The notes beneath the pieces are model-generated. The model did not search any database. It worked only from the letters and a program-made list of their open reading frames with translations, and was not told where the DNA came from. The position numbers were made by a program, and so were the translations under genes. A stretch of DNA of 64,000 nucleotides from Acanthamoeba sp. SK_2022b (taxonomy: Eukaryota > Discosea > Longamoebia > Acanthamoebidae): NCBI GenBank assembly GCA_027943245.1, contig JANDJZ010000086.1, positions 62,001 to 126,000 on the forward strand. The letters run 5' to 3'. Positions 19,718 to 31,804 of this stretch are shown here, piece by piece. Position 1 is the first letter of the stretch, and every line of letters starts with the position of its first letter.

Positions 19718-22515
19718 TTACAGGTCCTTTTCGATCTCGTAAGCAGCGGCCGAGCGTGTTCTTCGGTGGTAGAGTCGCTTCACCCCGTCGACCAGCCTCT
19801 TCTTCGGTTCCTTTTCTTCCCGCTTCTCTTTCGCCTGTTTGCACACCGAGAGACATACACCAGACACCATGGTTGAGTTGCAGGCCTTGCCGAACGGGTG
19901 AAGGAGGAACGATGTGTTGTAATTAAAAAGTGAAGAAAAAAAAAGAAGTGAAACGAGGTACCTCTTCCTTCTCCTCCTTCACCCGTTCCTTTTCCTCCTT
20001 GGCCCGCTTCTTCTCCTTTTCTTTCTCCCCCTTCACTTTCTCCTTCTCCTCCTTGGCCTTATCCTTCTCCTCTCGCTTGCTGATTCGTTCGTCTTCCTTT
20101 GATTTCATGCGTCGGAGTGCAAAGGTCTTGTGCTTCCTCCTCCTGTGGCTGCCCCCGCCCTCTCCGTTCCCCTCGTCGCTGCTGTCCTTGTCGCCCCCGT
20201 CGTCGTCCTGCTCGTCGTCGTTGCTGCCCTTCTCCCTCTCCCTCTCCCTCTCCTTCTCCTTCTCTCGATCCTTGTCCTTTTCGTGCGAGAACGGCAGCAG
20301 CGAGAGCAGCATCGAGCCGCGCTTGGGCTTGTTCGGCGGCGATCCCGAGATGGTCGGCTGCTGGATGCCGCTGCCGCCGCTGAGCAGGGGCGGAGGCGAC
20401 GACGAGTCTCCGCGCTTCCTCAGCGAGAACGGTCGCGTGTGGGTGGGGCTCGACGTAGACAGCCCGCGCGGCGAGGCCGGCGGCGACGCGGTGGCGGGCG
20501 GACCGCCGTTGGCCGCCGTCAACAGAGGCGAGGTTGGCTGCGACGACGTCGCTGGGGTTACCAGCTGCGCCGCAGAGTTGGATGAGTGACGTCGCGGCAT
20601 GTGCGGGAAAAACCGGAACTTGAAGCGCGACGACGGCGAGGCGACCAATGCAGGTGGTGGAGGCGGCGGCGGCGGTGGCGGCGATGGCGACGGCAGCGTT
20701 GTTTCGGTGATGGGGGAGCCGCTCCTATCGGCACGGGGAGAGGTCGATGACTTGCGTGAGAAGGTCGGGATACACGAGTTGGAGGAGTTGAGCGGCTTGA
20801 CGAGCAGCGGGTCGAGCGCCGACGTGGAGGCCGACGAGGCCAGGTGGATGGTGACACGGCTGTCCTTTAGTCGTCGCGACGACCCGCCCTTGCCCGCCTT
20901 CCCCACGTAGCCGCCCTTCTCCTCGTGTGTATAGATGGCGCTGTTGCTGTACAGCTCCCCTCGTTTCCTCTGAGCCGGTTCCGGTTCGAGCCGTCGTCGC
21001 CGGCTCTCCTCATGGCCCTCTTCGTCATCGGGGTCGTGCGACCGCGAGCGATGCAGCACGGTCGTAGGCTGCGACCCAATGCTGACCTCGTCACCGTAGG
21101 CGCTCGAGTCGTCGCCGTCCTCCTCGCTCGAGAACTCGCCCGTCGTGATCTGCACGCGCACCGAGCCCTCCTCGCTCTCGTCCCGCTCTTCGCGCCAGTC
21201 GGGCTGCGGCCCTCGCATCGACGACGACGTCACATACTCCTCCTCGTTCCGCTCGCGCATGAGCCGCTGGTCCCTCTCGCGGAGGGCGTTCATCCGCTGC
21301 AAGAACTCGTGATACTCCTTCTCCTCCTCTTCTTTCTTGCTCTTCGCTTTCGTACTTTCGTCTTCGCCTTCTTTGCTGTGATGGCGGTTATCGTTTTCGC
21401 TCTTTTCCGCCCCCTCCTTCCGGCTCTCCGTGGGCGCGTGCCCTTCATCTTGTCCATTCTCTTCCCCATCGTCCTCTTCGTTCTCGTAGTCGTCGTCTTC
21501 TTCGTCTACGTCGTCCTGGCCCGCGTTCTCCTCGCAGGGGATATACTTGATGATCTGCGTCTGACCTCGCTTGCGGTGCTTGAACGGCTGCGGCCTCATA
21601 GCCTGATCGTCGAAGCTCTTGGCTTTCATCATCGTCTCGTTCACCGAAAGCTCCTTCTCGATCTCGCGCAGGCTGGCGAAGCGGTTCAGCTTGACCTCGC
21701 GCTCGAGTTCGGCGAGGCGGTCCTGCAGCATCGTGGAGAACTCGTTCAATCGAAGCTGCTCCCTCACACTCTCCTTCAGCTCCTGCCCTCCCGCGTCGAT
21801 CTCGTCCTGCATACGCTCCACCTTGTCGTGGTATCGCATCACCTTGTGCTTGAGCCTGTCGTGCACGACACGCGACCGGTCAGCACTCGAGCCGTTGCAG
21901 GAGCATCACAGAAACTGCGGGTGGGAAGCCGAGACGCACTTAGCGATTTTGGCGATGAACTGCGTCTGGGTGGCGTAGATGCGCATGAAGAGGAGGAAGG
22001 AGACGATCGTGGACAGGATGAGGCTCGCCAGGGAGGACCGCAGCACCAAGGCCAGCACGAAGCTGACGAACGGCAGCCCCATCACCAGAACCCACGGGGC
22101 CGAAGTGTAGGTTCTTCCCAGGCCTGGGAGGGCAAGACGACATACAGAAAACAAATTGGAGCACAGACTTGGAATAAGCATGCGAACTAATCTCTAACCC
22201 CCCCCCTTCGATCTTGGTTGTTTGAGACATCGCTTTCGTTCTTTCTGTTCAACGCAAAAACTCTCCCCGGTGTGCACGTCCATAAGATCCTCGCCCAACG
22301 AAAGAAGCAAAACAGGCGTAGGGGCCAATCTTTCTCGTGGCAACCAATTGGTGAACGATTTCGGCGAATCTGGGGAAGAAGGTGGTACCTTGGGTTGCCT
22401 GCTGGCGCAAATGCTGTATGGCACTTTTCATGAAGTCCACATCTTTCTGCTTCATCTTGACGAACACGAAATCTCTCGTCTTGTCTCCATCAACCTTGGG
22501 TTTGCCTCCTTCCAT
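19718..22515 (-). CDS. Membrane-hairpin, coiled-coil, low-complexity protein of unknown function
   Basis: Four exons (22515..22389, 22123..21940, 21855..19962, 19834..19718) give 773 residues with matched phases. Exon 1 encodes a short basic helix region (KMKQKDVDFMKSAIQHLRQQ). Exon 2 encodes two closely spaced hydrophobic segments (about residues 60-98: VLVMGLPFVSFVLALVL, then LASLILSTIVSFLLFM), a hairpin-like pair. A coiled coil follows to about residue 175 (KLKHKVMRYHDKVERMQDEI and on). The remainder is acidic, then Ser/Pro-rich with a polyproline run, then almost pure Lys/Glu. The last exon ends in a conserved-looking tail (KRLYHRRTRSAAAYEIEKDL). The hairpin plus coiled-coil layout recalls ER-shaping proteins such as lunapark, but I see no lunapark zinc finger, so no function is assigned. 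Confidence 0.7.
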
Positions 22516-22847
22516 GTGTGCACGTTTGTGGGCGTCGGATCTCCTTCTCCCCAGACCGCAACTTGGTTGCCGAGCTGTAGGCGGCGTGCCCCACAGGTAG
22601 GGAACAAGGGCTTATGGCACCTTGCTGGCCTTGCTTAGAAAAAACAGAGAAACGACGTAAACGCAACAACCCTTTCCCGTTTTGCTGCTTGTGCTTACGT
22701 GTTCGCCTCCGTTGTCGTGCGCGACCTCCTCAAGGTGAAAAATGAGGCAACCGGTGTCTTATTCCTTAGCTCCACTTATTCGACGAATATAGTTTGTTTT
22801 CGACAAAGTCAAACAAAACGCAATTATTTCGAGAAGAATAAAACTGT
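22516..22847. other. Divergent promoter region
   Basis: Lies between the coiled-coil gene (minus) and the SLC5 gene (plus). AT-rich toward 22800-22845. No gene was recognised. Confidence 0.4.
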
Positions 22848-23568
22848 ATGGGGCTGGGCTGGGTGGACGGGGCGGTGGTGGGGCTCTACCTGCTCGTAAT
22901 CACCATCGTCGGAGTCGCCCCTTCCCTGTGGCCTTGGCTTCGCAGCCGTTGGCCCGCCCTGTTCGGCGCCAAGAGATCTGCAACGCCCGACTCTCAATTA
23001 AAGGATGAAGATGCACTTGACGACAACGGAGGCGATTTCCCTCTCGAACCTCTTACGAAAGCACCCTCCACCCTGCTGCCAACCAAAGATGACGAAGATG
23101 AGAGAGAGGATGAAGGCGACGCCAGAGCTCCCGAGGACGCCCAGGAGCTGGGAGGGGACGATGAAAAGGGCGAAGCGACAGAGCAGTACTTCCTGGCCGG
23201 TCGCAGCGTCGGGTGGTGGGCGGTCGGGATGTCGCTCTTCAGCAGCAACATCGGCAGCGAACACTTCGTCGGCCTCGCCGGCTCGGGCGCCGCCTCCGGA
23301 CTTGCCGTTGGCCACTTCGAGTTCGTCTTCCTCCTTCCCCCTATCTGCCACGCACTCCTGACGACCGCCTACGCGTGCGTGCTTGATGTGCATGCCATCA
23401 ATGGACGTCACCACCATCAGGATCAACTCGCCGCTGTTCATCTTGCTGCTGGGCTGGGTGTTTGTGCCCTACTACCTGGGCACGGGCGTGTTCACTATGC
23501 CTGAGTTCCTCGAGCGGAGATACAACCGATACTGCAGGTGAGGCCACGCGCACGCACGTAACACACAT

Positions 23569-23667
<99 letters not shown>

Positions 23668-25586
23668 CACAAGAGAGAGAGAGAGAGCTCTCCCTCTCAA
23701 CAACGGGCGTTATCTCATCCCAAGACCATGTCTCCAGGCGATGGCTCGGGGTGGTGTCTCTGGCGGCCTACGTCTTCACCAAGATCGCGGTCTCGCTCTA
23801 CGCGGCGGCCATCATCTTTGACGTAGGCATCGCCTCCTCCGTCCTCTCTAGTGCTTTATGCACGGCGAGCAACTGACCATTGACACATCGGCCGCTCTAC
23901 TTTTTATTCTTTTTTTATATATAAATTTATCTTGTATTTTATTCATTTGCGGCCAGGTGGTGCTCGATATCGATAGCCAGTGGCTCTCCGCCGTTGCCAT
24001 CCTGTTGGCCACCTCGCTATACACGTGCGTACACAAGACACTGAGCGTGACATCGCACCATGCCTGTGGCCACGGTCTGATGTCTTATGACGAACGCAGG
24101 ATGATCGGAGGCCTGCGGGGCGTGGTCTACACCGAGGTCGTGCAGACCGTGGTGCTGCTGGTGGGCGCTGTGTGCGTCCTCCTCTTCGGACTACGCGAGG
24201 TCGGCGGCATCGCCGAGTTCAAGGCGCGGCTGCCCGATTCCTACTTCCACATGATCCGACCCGCCTCCGATCCGGTACACAGCCCTCCTTCCCCAATCTC
24301 CCCGTTGGTGCACACGCTTGAGTGGACTGGGACTGAGACGCCACTGGCGCAGGAGTTTCCGTGGACAGGCATCGTCTCGGGCTATCCCGTCATCGCTTTC
24401 TGGTACTGGTGCACCGACCAGGTCATCGTACAACGCGTGCTCGCGGCCAAATCGGTGGGACACGCCCGTTCGGGTACACGCTCGCTCCTACCCACATCAC
24501 ACTCTCCTTGCCCAGCTCATCGATCCAATCAGGGACGATCTTGGCCAGCTTCTTCAAGTTGCTGCCTCTCTTCCTACTAGTCGTCCCTGGCATGGTCCGC
24601 CCGCATTCCCAGTCACCAAGCACGTCCGTGAGTGCTCCAATTAACACTTTGATTGGGGCAGCTCGCTAGGGCGCTGTACGGCGATGAGTTGGCCAGGGAT
24701 CCCAACAGGGCCTACCCGCTGCTGGTGGTGCGGCTGATGCCGCCCGGCCTCCAGGGGCTCATCGTCGCGTCGATGCTCGCCGCGTTGATGTCCTCCTTCG
24801 CGTCCCTCTTCAACAGCTGCTCCACCATCTTCACGATGGACTTCTACTCCAAATGGCGACCCGAGGCGTCACCCAGGCAGCTAGTCGTAGTGGGTCAGTG
24901 CCTGCCTATCCTCCTCCTCATTCTTTATTCATCCATCGCGCTTGGCTGCGACTGTCGAGACTGACTGGCCGACGCCCACATTCTCGTCGACAGGCCGAGT
25001 GGCCACGCTGGCGATGACGGTGCTGGGCCTGCTGTGGCTGCCGGTCGTGCCCAAGCTGAGCTCGCAGCTGTACATCTACCTGCAGAGCGTGCAGGGCTAC
25101 GTCGCTGCACCGATCACTTGCGTGTTCATCGTCGGAGTGCTGTGGCGCGGGGCCAACAGCACCGGGGCCATGGCATGCCTCACCATCGGCTCCTCGGTCG
25201 GCCTGCTGCGACTCATCGCCGAGATCGGGCTGGGCCGACACTACGAGGTCGGCGTCCCGGTGCTGCGGCTGCTCTACTCCCTTTTCGTGGGCTCCAACTT
25301 CCTCCACTTCACCTGCGCCCTCTTCATCACCTGTGTGGGTGTCATTGTCGTCGCCTCACACCTGGCACCACTGCCGCACCACAAGCTGCCGACGGACGAC
25401 ACGGGAGATGCTCTCCCTCGCCTCTGGCCGCTGTTGCGGCGTTCTTTCGAGGAAGTGGAAACCCTGGGTGACGAAAGGCGAACCACAAGACCGTGGCTTT
25501 CCACGCGATCGCGTAGGGTCGGTTACGTGGTGATGTCGGCAGCCGTTGTCTTAAGCATTGCGGCAATACAGGTCATTTGTCGGTGA
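22848..25586 (+). CDS. Sodium:solute symporter (SLC5/SSS family)
   Basis: Nine exons (22848-23320, 23421-23537, 23738-23822, 23957-24024, 24100-24274, 24353-24473, 24533-24594, 24662-24893, 24994-25586) give 641 residues. SSS signatures are clear: [36 protein letters not shown], then [56 protein letters not shown] and [20 protein letters not shown]. Such carriers move sugars, inositol or other small solutes with Na+ across the plasma membrane. Between the first membrane helix (residues 7-25) and the GRS motif sits an acidic insert of about 80 residues, longer than in animal SGLTs. Intron 2 holds a long CA repeat. The substrate cannot be named from sequence. Confidence 0.9.
23571..23688. repeat. 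CA/GA microsatellite in an SLC5 intron
   Basis: About 50 CA units, broken once near 23643, run straight into a GA tract of about nine units and on to a CTC tract. The repeat lies wholly inside the intron between 23537 and 23738. Confidence 0.95.
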
Positions 25587-25766
25587 AACATGTTTTCTTG
25601 GCTGGAGGAGGTTTTCGATCGAAACAGTTTTAAATCAGAACGGCAAAATGAATGGGTGCTTGAAGTAAGGAATCTGTGGCAGGTGCAGGAGCGCGCTGGA
25701 GTGGTGAGAAAACTCTTTCCTCTAGCCACCGCCACCGAGCGTCCTGCAATTTCCAGGAATTTGCGA

Positions 25767-26264
25767 TTAATCGAGATCCTTCACGAGAACATCCTTGGCC
25801 TCGTTGATCTTCGACGCCATGTAGTCTGAGCCGCCGTTATCAGGGTGGTTAAGCAACATGATTCGTCTATGTGCCAGTCTGATCCTCTCCTTAGGTGCGC
25901 TTTGTCTGCGATCACACAGGTTTGGTGAGGAAAAATCGCGATTAAAATTGTGGCGCCAAGATGATGCGTACCGCACGCCCAAGATGAGGGCTGCCTCGGC
26001 TCTGGTCATCTCGCTTTCGAATCCTCCCTTGTAATAGTTCTTAAAACCCGAGCTGGCACCTCCTCCAGATCGCTTCCACATCGACCCCATGGTCGCAAAC
26101 CCTGTTTTGCCGTTGCTGCCGCTCTTCGAAAAATGCTTGGCCGCCGATGAGACAAGCCGGGGCGCGAGCGCAAGCCCAGCTCCACCTACGCCCAGCGCGA
26201 GAAAGATCGTCCCAGGACCCATCTTTGGCTGAGCTGCGGCAGCGTTTGCGGTGCTCCTCTGCAT
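25767..26264 (-). CDS. PAM18: Mitochondrial import motor J-protein TIM14/Pam18
   Basis: Two exons (26264..25972 and 25905..25767) give 143 residues. A hydrophobic segment at residues 16-35 ([21 protein letters not shown]) anchors the protein in the inner membrane. The C-terminal 65 residues are the degenerate J domain of Pam18: [20 protein letters not shown], then [24 protein letters not shown] with the HPD tripeptide, and KINEAKDVL. Pam18 stimulates the ATPase of mitochondrial Hsp70 at the TIM23 channel, and is held in check by Pam16. Length is typical. The intron is itself in frame and could be misread as coding, but its borders (GTACGC and ATCGCAG) and the family alignment show it is removed. 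Confidence 0.95.
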   Translation of the reverse strand: MQRSTANAAAAQPKMGPGTIFLALGVGGAGLALAPRLVSSAAKHFSKSGSNGKTGFATMGSMWKRSGGGASSGFKNYYKGGFESEMTRAEAALILGVRYASSWRHNFNRDFSSPNLCDRRQSAPKERIRLAHRRIMLLNHPDNGGSDYMASKINEAKDVLVKDLD

Positions 26265-26469
26265 GCTGTTGTGTGTGTCTGGTAGTTACGGGCTTGCGAT
26301 CTGGTGTTTTGCTTGCCGAAGCGGTGCGAGTTTGTCTCTGGTTCAAAATACCTCGAAAAAGGAGTTTCGGGAGTTTGGCCAACACACCGCTTTTCCACGC
26401 CCTAACCGGGAAAGTGCGCCATTAGGAAATGATTTTTTTATTCTTTTTTGTTGGGCAAGCGCGGGGCTT

Positions 26470-27125
26470 CTACTCGTCAAGGTTGATGGCGCTACCAAAC
26501 TTGGAGTAGAGTTTAACCTTGAGCTCAGCGAGTGTCTTCTTGATCGTAGACACTTCTTCCTGCAGCGCATCGATCTCCTGCACAGTCGTACACGAGGAAT
26601 GAGTGAGGTGTAGGAGCGAGTCCAGGAAGGCCGAATCGTTACAAAATGAAGCACGATCAAGAAGCAGGAGGTCTACCTCACTCAGTTTGGACGTGGCCTT
26701 TTCGAGGAGCTGCTCGGCTTCGTCCTTGGGGACCTCCACAAATATCTCACCCATCTTGTACCTACAGGTTCAACGGGCGAGAACGTCAGGGCACAGGGCA
26801 ATCATGGATACGCTTAAATGGCGGGGTAGTGCGAGAGGCCGACCTGACTGGCTCATCGTCGTCAAGAAGAATGAGTTCGTTGCTGGCATCCTCCAAGTAG
26901 AGCAGCTCCTCCTGCAGGTGAGAAGGAAGGCGAACGCACGAAGAAATTAAGCCAAGCGGCGAGACAGGAGGATAGGAGCGGGGGTGGGGAGCGGGCAAAC
27001 ACCTGCTTCTTCGTGATGTCGGCCTCGTACTCGTGCATCCGACCGTTCAGTCTGCCGAAGGCGTTGATATTCTTCTGATCTTCCCAAGTAACCTGCACCT
27101 CCACATCGACCGCCTTTTGCGCCAT
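26470..27125 (-). CDS. PFD4: Prefoldin subunit 4
   Basis: Four exons (27125..27003, 26911..26844, 26761..26677, 26577..26470) give 127 residues, the normal length. The beta-type prefoldin layout is seen: an N-terminal helix with [19 protein letters not shown], a central strand region ([19 protein letters not shown], then [20 protein letters not shown]) and a C-terminal helix ([20 protein letters not shown]). Prefoldin binds nascent actin and tubulin and hands them to the TRiC chaperonin in the cytosol. It shares a short divergent region with the F-box gene at 27442. Confidence 0.95.
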
Positions 27126-27441
27126 CTGGCAAGGGAATTATTGATTGATTATTATTACAATAGTGTAAAGATATTCAAGTGTTACCACCAAATAATAGGA
27201 CCTATTAGTGGGACAAAACAGCCATCGGACGAAAAGGGAATGTACCTTGCACCCTTGTTCTTTGCAATTAATCAAAGCGCTGCGCAAGGCTTGGTGCTTC
27301 TTAAAAAATAAAAAGATTTTCTGCCCATTTTTCCTTTTGGCGTTGAAAACAGCAGAAGCAGTTCCGCAGCAAGTACTGGGCGCAACATACACTAGTAACG
27401 AAGCACACCCCCAACAACAAGCAACACGATAGATTGAAAAG
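27126..27441. other. Divergent promoter region
   Basis: AT-rich spacer between prefoldin 4 (minus) and the F-box gene (plus), with runs such as TTATTATTACAATAG near 27140-27165. No gene recognised. Confidence 0.4.
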
Positions 27442-30400
27442 ATGTGGGGAGATGGAGATCTTCCGGACGAAGTGGCGCTCGCGATACTCGCGCTGCTCGA
27501 TTATGAGGACCTCATGAGGGTGGGACTGGTGAATAGAAGGGCGCACGCCATCTGCAACGACCCCACTCTGTGGTTCGCCCTACTCAACTGCCAAAGGCAG
27601 TGGAGGCCTTACGTGCATCCTGAGGTTAATAGCGCTGCGGTCGGCGACAACCGGCCACCAGCTCCTCGCGCGATTGATGAACGGCTCGGCTTCTATGCCT
27701 CCCTCATTGCAAACCTCGACCCAAGCACGCGCCAGCTCTTCTTACGTACGCCCGCCCTTCACGCTCTCCGCCCGTTGTTGGCCAGTTCAGTTGACCTGGC
27801 CTCCGGTGTGCGTAGGAAGTCCACCCGACACAAAAATGCACCCTAGAGTAGTGCTCGGCTACATGCGCCAACAGCGAGAGAAGTTCTTGCGCTTCGTCGA
27901 GGACAGCGTGGGCGCCGCCTACGTCCCGCCCTTCGAGTCCTTCCCCACGCTCCTAATAGAGGTATCGCTATCTGTTGACGTCGATCCTCTTCCTCCCATT
28001 TGCCGATCGCTTCGGTGTCACGTGACCTGCAATTAATTTAATCTGATTGCACGTGCCGGGCAACTCAGCTCCTTATGCAGTACGACTTCACCTGGCTGCT
28101 GATGCGGCTAACGCCATCCGAGAAGCGTCCGGGGCTGGCCAGCGAGCTGGCCTACTTCTTCCCGCCACAGCAAGCCCTCTCCTTCCTCTTCTATTCCGCC
28201 GAGCGTGAAAGTACACACTATGCTCAGCTGCGAGCGCACGGATTTTGCTTTGCTTTTTGTAGAGAATCGAACCGCAGCGCGTCCCTGTGCAGAGCCGCGC
28301 CTGCGATCCACATCGCCGTCAGTCGTGTTCGCCTCTTCGTGGCTACGCATTCGGTGCAAGCAGATGATGCAGCACGCCCTGCGATCGATGCTGGTAGACC
28401 GCTCGTGGCTCCTGCACAGCTCCTACGATTCCACTACGGTATTCTTCTCCCTCTCCCTCTCCCTCTCCCTCTCCCTCTCCCTCCGCATCGCCGCTGTCAC
28501 CTCTCTTAGCTCATGTGCACGTGTGCCGGCGTGGCTGCGGGCGTGTGGCGTTGCGTCACGCAGGTGAGCGACTCGCGACAGGCGCGACTGAATGGGCTCA
28601 ACTTGAAGAAGGTCTGTTCCACGCTCTTTGCCGCCGTGTTCAAGTCCGTGGACCGCTACCCATTGTACGTGGATCCTCCCGGTTGTTCGACCCACTCGCC
28701 AACTGCGAGTCGCTCAACGACAGCTCCACGTGAGACAGGGAGTGCCGCTTGTACCTGCGAGACGTGCTGAGCAGGACCGGCCAGTACTACTGCAAGAAGC
28801 GGGAGAAGAGGGAGCGCAAGCAAGAGGCCAAGCGCGAAAGGCAAGCCCTGCGCACAGAGAAGATGCGCCTCTACTCGGCACAGGCCGCCGCCAAGCAGCT
28901 CGGCGGGCCTGGCGTCGCCGGGCTCGACGGCACCCCGTGCGAGGAGGAGCTCCTCAATGGGGTTGTGGTGAGCGACGAGGACGAGCGGGAGGCGTCGCTC
29001 AATGTCTCGGCCGGCGACGTGTGCGCGGATGCCAGCCGAGAAGAAGATGACGACGATGAAGACGACAGCGGGAGATCTGGCGAGGAGGAACACATCCACA
29101 ACATGCTGCCCATCCTCGCCCATCTCGGGTTCAAGAAGGTGTGGAGCGCCTTCACCCTGCCCGAGGACTTTGAAATGCTTCCGTACGGGTCCTTAGAGTA
29201 CCTCTCCCCCCGTTGACCTGCCGCCCCGATGCCTGCCTCCCGCCTTCCGCTTTGCCCGCCGTTCGCTGTTTCCGCTGGTGTTGACCGGTGGCCTCCCAAC
29301 TCGGCGCAGTGGCTCGGCGCACGAGAAGCTGCGAACGATCTTCGCGGCCATGGAGACGCTTGTCGGCCAGTTCTACGCTGCCGCCCCCGAATACCCGACG
29401 TGGGCGGACAAGGAGTGGGTGGAAGCCTTAAAGCAGGACTTCACCAAATACCTGCTCGCCATCTCTGTACGTCTTATGATCGTGATGGATTGCCGAGTGT
29501 GGTGGCCCATCTGATTGGTGGTGGCGGCGACGCAGAGCGTCAGTCAACACGAGCTGGATAACGTGGAGGACCTGCTGCAGAAGCGCACTGACAGACTCTT
29601 CGAGGCCGGACGGGCGATGGAGCAGCTCGACAAGTCCATCTTCTCGTGCCTCATCAACAAGCAGCTTCACATCAAGCTACGCGGTCCACGCAAGTTTAAG
29701 TGCATGCGCAAGGTTGGCCTTGACTCAACTTCGAATTTCGTTGCGAGTTGGAAGACTGACTCCACAATTTCTCTTTTGGCGTGTGGCAGCGGCTGTGGGA
29801 CCTCTACGGAGGAGTGCAGGTGAGCGTCAAAGGTAAGGCAACAACCAACTCGCCCCATGAGCACATCTGTCACCGCTCGTGAGCTCCTATGGTAAGCTTA
29901 CGCGATGGGCGATGGGCGATGGGGGGCAACATCAGTGCTCGGCATGCAGTGTCCGTCCAAGCTGCGTCCATTCAAGGCCGACTTTGTGGAGCTGAAAACG
30001 GCACCGCATTGCATGTCCATGGTGGGGCAAGACACCCTGCTCTTTTCCGACGAGAAGGTGCGCGCCGCCAGTCGCGTTCGAAAAGTGCGGATGGCCAGCT
30101 TTGTTGGGCTCACCTGCGCTGTGTACGCTTCCGCAGGAAGTGGCTGGTCTAGAGTGGAAGAATCGCATGTATCCTATGCACGGCGATGTCAAGCACCTCG
30201 TCTTCAGTTTTCTCTTCATGCGCAAGGAAGAAGGCGCTCCCGTTCTCAAGTAACTTACTCCCCCCCCCCAACCTGGGAGCCTCACCCTCGGCCGCATAGC
30301 AACAAGCTGATGATCTTGGTCGTTTCTTGCTTCTCCTCCCTTCCAAATGAAGGGCCAAGGCTCATTTCCGGCTCGAGAGACGACACGTTCTCAAGGAAAA

Positions 30401-30692
30401 GGGTGAGAAGCTGGAGGTGGGCCTTCAGCTGCTGTGCGAAGACAGGGAGGAGCAGCGCGAGAAGAAGCTTGGCGGCATGATCAGGACTATGTTTGGCGGT
30501 GGGTTCCAGCGGCCGCGCAAGCTCACCGACGAGGAGCGGGTGGGCCAGCTGCGCGTTGAGCTTCACTACGACCGCAAGTTCATGGGCCGGCGAGAACGCT
30601 GTTGGGGCGGCGACGAGAGCGCGCGCAATCCCGACGAGGAGTCCGACAATCCTGTCCCTCAAGGGCTCTTCCCGCCGTTTGTCATTCTTTAG
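27442..30692 (+). CDS. F-box protein of unknown family, 723 residues
   Basis: Twelve exons (27442-27745, 27816-27961, 28069-28204, 28323-28438, 28564-28664, 28739-29182, 29310-29466, 29536-29712, 29790-29819, 29950-30057, 30137-30249, 30353-30692) join in one frame. An F-box opens the protein (LPDEVALAILALLDYEDLMR, then VNRRAHAICNDPTLWFALL), so it should bind SKP1 in an SCF ubiquitin ligase. The rest, roughly residues 100-723, is not a repeat domain I recognise. It is helical in character, with a Lys/Arg/Glu-rich helix (KKREKRERKQEAKRERQ), an acidic Ser/Asp loop, and a C-terminal part with LRGPRKFKCMRK and MYPMHGDVKHLVFSFL. What looks like two frameshifts near 28665-28738 is an intron with donor GTACGT. 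The intron after exon 4 is a run of CTCCCT hexamers. Confidence 0.75.
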
Positions 30693-30879
30693 CACACTGC
30701 TGGTGACGATCGCCCAGACCACGGGAAGAAGCGTCCACAACACTGAAGCCTACTACTGCTGTACAACGCTCCTTTTTTGATAGTAAAGAACGCCTCTATC
30801 CAACGGCCAGAACACACCGAGCGCATTGAAGGAAAGTCTTAGCTTTGCCTTTGTGCTTCAACGGTTACAACATCTTCAC

Positions 30880-31484
30880 CTAGTGCTTGTCTTTCTTCTC
30901 CTTGCCTTCCTTCTTGTCTTTCTTCTCCTTGCCTTCCTTCTTGTCCTTTTTGTCCTTGCCTTCCTTCTTATCCTTCTTGTCCTTTCCCTCTTTTCCTTCC
31001 TTTTTGTCTTTCTTGTCCTTTCCCTCCTTTCCCTCCTTCTTATCCTTCTTGTCCTTTCCCTCCTTGCCGCCATGTCCTGCCTGCTCGTGTTGATCAAAGC
31101 GAGATAAGCCTTTTGGGTAAGATGAAGCGCTGAAAGAGGGGGGGGGACCTGAGCAGGACCAGCCTGGGGGTGAGCGCCAGGCGGGAAGCCACCATGCTGC
31201 GGGTAGCCAGCCTGCTGGGGATAGCCAGCCTGCGGAGGGTAGGCACCCGGCGGGTAGGCGCCGTGCTGGGGAGGGTAGGCGCCCTGTTGGGGAGGGTATG
31301 CGCCGGGTGGGTAGGCGCCAGCCTGCTGCGCATAGCCGCCCTGCTGAGGGGGATAGGCTGCGCCAGGAGGATACGCGCCCTGGGGCGGGTAGGCGCCCTG
31401 AGGGCCAGGAGGGTAGGCGCCCTGCTGGGGAGGATACGCGGCGGGGTGGGGCGGGTAGGAAGCGTCACCGTGCGGCTGAGACAT
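30880..31484 (-). CDS. YPP-repeat protein with Lys-rich tail
   Basis: Two exons (31484..31149 and 31080..30880) give 178 residues. Exon 1 encodes about a dozen copies of a [AG]-x-YPPxx unit rich in Pro, Gln, Ala and Gly, as in the XYPPX family found in rhodopsin tails, annexins and many amoebal proteins. Exon 2 encodes a highly regular KDKKDKKEGKEG array, so the tail is strongly basic. The protein is predicted to be disordered. No enzymatic domain exists. Related genes often contribute to membrane-associated or vesicle-coat condensates, but here no function can be assigned. Confidence 0.75.
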
Positions 31485-31804
31485 GTCTGCTGTGTGTGTT
31501 GGAGAAGCTTTGCGGTGGCTGTGCGGTGCTTTTGGGCTGGTGACCCAGAGCAGCCAACAAGGGCTACGGTCCACGCGCTGCTGATTTGCTGCTGGCAGAA
31601 AACTCGCCACCTCAGCCAGTCGGTCAGGTGTGGGGCAACAAGAGTGTTCTTTTTGCTGCTGGGCCCAGCAGCTGGCCTGCGCGTCGGTGGAAGGCACATG
31701 TACGGATCGGGGTAGGGGGTGTAACCGGCACGTACGGGGAAACAAATCGCGTACATCCGTCACGAGAAAGGGAACCAACTGGTAGACAGGAGCATGGCGG
31801 TCCT

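Noticed and set aside
20925..22190. Long plus-strand open frame of about 420 codons
   Set aside because: It is antisense to the coiled-coil gene, rich in Leu/Arg/Val as expected from the complement of Lys/Glu/Ser codons, and has no domain.
23571..23688. Repeat array that might suggest a structured repeat locus
   Set aside because: It is a plain CA/GA microsatellite inside an intron, with no spacer structure.
25906..25971. Continuous frame through the TIM14 intron
   Set aside because: The segment has clear GTACGC and GCAG borders and would insert an unrelated stretch just before the J-domain helix of the family.
28665..28738. Apparent double frameshift in the F-box gene
   Set aside because: An intron with donor GTACGT and acceptor GAGACAG joins the exons in frame, so no disruption is needed.
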